Positions 52,531 to 54,262 of a stretch of 54,262 nucleotides of DNA are shown piece after piece. Location: contig JANWVO010000028.1 in NCBI GenBank assembly GCA_025056865.1, positions 1 through 54,262 on the forward strand, given 5' to 3'. Source of the stretch: Bryobacteraceae bacterium. GTDB lineage: Bacteria; Acidobacteriota; Terriglobia; Bryobacterales; Bryobacteraceae. Numbering within the stretch: the stretch's first letter is position 1; each line of letters opens with the position of its first letter. The notes beneath the pieces are model-generated. The model worked only from the letters and a program-made list of their open reading frames with translations. It made no database searches and had not been told where the DNA came from. The position numbers were made by a program, and so were the translations under genes.

Positions 52531-52867
52531 AGCCTGATTGTCCCCGCTCCAAGGACGGGCCCTGCCGGCCTGGCTCCAGGCGTCCGGCTGACGCTCGAAT
52601 TTTGGTGAAGCCTTCCTTCCGCCGCTGGATGGAGGCCGGTGTCGGGCGCTGCGGGGCGTGCCTGGATCGCAAGAACGAGTGCCGGAAGGCCTGCTTCCGC
52701 CGGCGGCTCGTGGTACTCGCTCGCCAGGTGAGCCTGCGGCAAAGAACATTTCCACCCGTTTGTGTTTCCGACCGTTCTGCCAAACCTTCCGCCACTGGCG
52801 GCACGACCCGCAGGATGACCCGGCCTTTGTGCTGCCCGGGAATCCGCCGACAAGTGATGGAAAGGAT
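52531..52867. other. Intergenic stretch before the tRNA remnant
   Basis: There is no frame with family resemblance and no repeat found. It ends at the tRNA 3' half. Confidence 0.4.
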
Positions 52868-52917
52868 TGGCAGGACCGGCAGGACTCGAACCTGCGACCC
52901 TCTGCTTAGAAGGCAGA
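52868..52917 (-). other. 3' half of tRNA-Arg(UCU), candidate integrase attachment site
   Basis: On the minus strand the sequence has a complete anticodon arm (TCTGC, loop CTTCTAA, GCAGA; anticodon UCU), the variable loop, a perfect T-arm (GCAGG TTCGAGT CCTGC) and an acceptor 3' strand ending in CCA. Upstream there is no D-arm or matching acceptor 5' strand. Tyrosine integrases often use tRNA 3' halves as att sites, and an integrase gene starts 198 bp away. A functional full tRNA is therefore not expected here. Confidence 0.8.
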
Positions 52918-53024
52918 CTGAACCGCATCATTTCAGATCGATGCCCGTAACTGCAACATCCTGTTAGCCTGTGATTTACGTTCTTCTTGCTTCACCCGGC
53001 TTCATCGTGCATAATAAGCCCGAG

Positions 53025-53083
53025 AGTCTCCCTCGCAGTCTCCCTCGCGCCGTAGGCAGATGAACCTCAGGCGAGGGAGACTG
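53025..53083 (+). repeat. 12-bp tandem direct repeat plus inverted copy upstream of the integrase
   Basis: AGTCTCCCTCGC occurs twice in tandem (53025-53036, 53037-53048) and once inverted as GCGAGGGAGACT (53071-53082). With one flanking base, the second and third copies form a 13-bp perfect hairpin with a 22-nt loop. The place, between the tRNA half-site and the integrase start, suits arm-type integrase sites or an operator controlling integrase expression. Confidence 0.6.
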
Positions 53084-53114
53084 GGGCTGGTTGAGCGAAG
53101 GAAGGCAGAAGGAA

Positions 53115-54262
53115 ATGGCGAAGAAGGCTGAAGTGGTGACGATGCCGGCGCGCGAACCCGGCGCGGGCGGCAAGAAGACGGTTCGGTGCCGACAGGAAGA
53201 AATCGACCGCATCCCGCCGGGCACTGGCGACTGGCGCGTCGTGGACGTGCCGGGTTTGTACCTGCGCGCTGGCGCGCGAGAGAGGTCATTCCGGCTCCAG
53301 CGCCGCGTCGCCGGAAAGCTGGTCACTGTTGTACTGGGGCCGATGACCGCGGCCGAGGCCCGGCGGGCGGCGATGAAGCAATGGGCGGCGCTGAAGCCGC
53401 CGACGCGCGAAGGCAAGATCACATTGGCCGAAGCGTGGGCGCGCTTCCTGGACGAACGCCGGCTCGCGGAGCGCACGGTCTTCCTTTACCGCTACAACCT
53501 GTCGAAGTACCTGGCCGGCTGGCAGGACAGGACGCTGGAACAGATCGGCAACGACCGGGCCGGCGTGCGGGCGCTTTGCCTCCGGCTCCAGCGCGAGCGC
53601 GGTATGGCGCTTGCTTCGCAGGTGATGAGGCAACTGCGCGCGGTGTATCAGTACTGGCGACGCGTGCAGCCGGACTTGCCGGAGACGCCGACGGCGGCGG
53701 TGGATATACCAACTGTCGGCTCTCGCAACTGGGCGCTCTCGCCCGATGAGCTGAAGGCCTGGTGGGCCGGCGTTCAGAAGCTGACGCCGCTGAAGCAAGT
53801 GTTCTGGCAGTTGGTGCTGCTGACAGGCTGCCGGCGTGGTTCGGCCGAAGCGCTGCGCTGGCAGGACGTGGACCTCGAGGGGGCAACAATTCACTTCTCG
53901 ACGGCGAAGGCCGGCCGCACCTACACAATTCCCGCCTGCCGGCGGCTGGTGAAGCTGCTGCGAGAGTGGCGCCAGCAATGCCTGCCGACGGAGGCCGGCT
54001 GGGTGTTCCCTTCGCCGTTCAAGCCCGAGGCGCACATTGCGTGCGTGCGTGATGACAAGCGCGGCGTGGCGAGCGCGCATCACCTGCGCCATCTCTACCG
54101 CACTACACTTGCCGGGCTTGGCTGCCCGACGGATCTGGCGCGGCTGCTGCTTGGGCACTCTTTGAGCGGGGACGTCAGCCGGGGCTACATCACGCCGCAC
54201 CTGCTCACCGATGCCCTGCGGCCGTGGGCGGAGGCCGTTGAGCGCCGCTATGCGGAGATTCT
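53115..54262 (+). CDS. Tyrosine recombinase / integrase, 3' truncated by the window
   Basis: The gene is open to the last base (about 382 codons seen). The N-terminal part has a DUF4102-like arm-binding look (WRVVDVPGLYLRAGARERSF, LGPMTAAEARRAA). The core-binding SAM-like domain follows (ITLAEAWARFLDERRLAERT). The catalytic domain shows the first Arg in LLTGCRRGSAEALRW, HHLRHLYRTTLA with the His-X-X-Arg, LLLGHSLSGD, and the likely tyrosine nucleophile in VSRGYIT. It would insert its element at the neighbouring tRNA 3' end. The ATG has AGAAGGAA upstream. Confidence 0.9.
   Translation, partial: MAKKAEVVTMPAREPGAGGKKTVRCRQEEIDRIPPGTGDWRVVDVPGLYLRAGARERSFRLQRRVAGKLVTVVLGPMTAAEARRAAMKQWAALKPPTREGKITLAEAWARFLDERRLAERTVFLYRYNLSKYLAGWQDRTLEQIGNDRAGVRALCLRLQRERGMALASQVMRQLRAVYQYWRRVQPDLPETPTAAVDIPTVGSRNWALSPDELKAWWAGVQKLTPLKQVFWQLVLLTGCRRGSAEALRWQDVDLEGATIHFSTAKAGRTYTIPACRRLVKLLREWRQQCLPTEAGWVFPSPFKPEAHIACVRDDKRGVASAHHLRHLYRTTLAGLGCPTDLARLLLGHSLSGDVSRGYITPHLLTDALRPWAEAVERRYAEI

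Noticed and set aside
52931-53083. Possible CRISPR array near the CARF-HEPN gene
   Set aside because: The repeats are 12 bp, tandem without spacers and partly inverted. No array with regular spacers was found anywhere in the window.

Overview
This is a GC-rich bacterial chromosome segment, most likely from an Acidobacteriota member of the Bryobacterales/Solibacter type. That placement is an inference. It rests on the gene families present: secreted glycosidases, Tat-exported hydrolases, S9 peptidases, split terminase-like genes, and a TonB-family protein with a proline-rich linker. There is no rRNA or other decisive marker.

Layout. 1-2.6 kb holds three terminase-like genes without any other phage gene, with the nuclease and ATPase halves as separate genes in reversed order. 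2.6-12.3 kb holds an MFS carrier, an aldo/keto reductase, a dienelactone hydrolase, a patatin-barrel protein (type Vd secretion), a class II DAHP synthase, an isolated GH27 C-terminal domain and a GH42 beta-galactosidase. 12.3-28.6 kb holds envelope and secreted proteins: a putative outer-membrane protein, small membrane proteins, a TonB-like protein, a NusG/RfaH-type antiterminator, penicillin acylase, a LysR regulator, GH172, an S9 peptidase, two small helical secreted proteins, a glycosyltransferase-like membrane protein and a PrcB-like protein. 28.7-36.4 kb holds tRNA-Arg(CCG), a dead transposase, a decaheme OmcA/MtrC cytochrome, two divergent TPR proteins, a SET-domain methyltransferase, a 36-residue membrane protein and malate dehydrogenase. 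36.5-48.4 kb holds a phosphotransacetylase-family enzyme, an HDAC-family deacetylase, a sulfatase, the argF-argH-argR cluster, DPP IV, ruvX, mltG and a 6-phosphogluconolactonase-type propeller. 48.4 kb to the end looks like mobile DNA: a CARF-HEPN (Csx-type) ribonuclease without a CRISPR array, a divergent ADP-ribosylglycohydrolase, a transposase relic, a 3' half of tRNA-Arg(UCU), repeats and a tyrosine integrase that runs off the window.

The most notable object is a peroxiredoxin gene (39914-40357, minus) directly downstream of argR. Its frame is interrupted once, by a TGA exactly where the peroxidatic cysteine should be. A well-formed hairpin with a CGGU apical loop starts 15 nt after that TGA. 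This is the arrangement expected of a selenocysteine codon with a bacterial SECIS. Conventional gene calling would report only a truncated C-terminal piece.

Other points of interest are an 18-bp repeat shared by the tRNA 3' end (52.87 kb) and 48.39 kb that may bound a small island, repeats flanking the NusG-like gene, and a switch of the plus strand from C-rich to G-rich inside the GH42 gene at about 11.2 kb. Two tandem ARG boxes precede argF, so arginine supply probably controls the arg genes and, by read-through, the selenoprotein.
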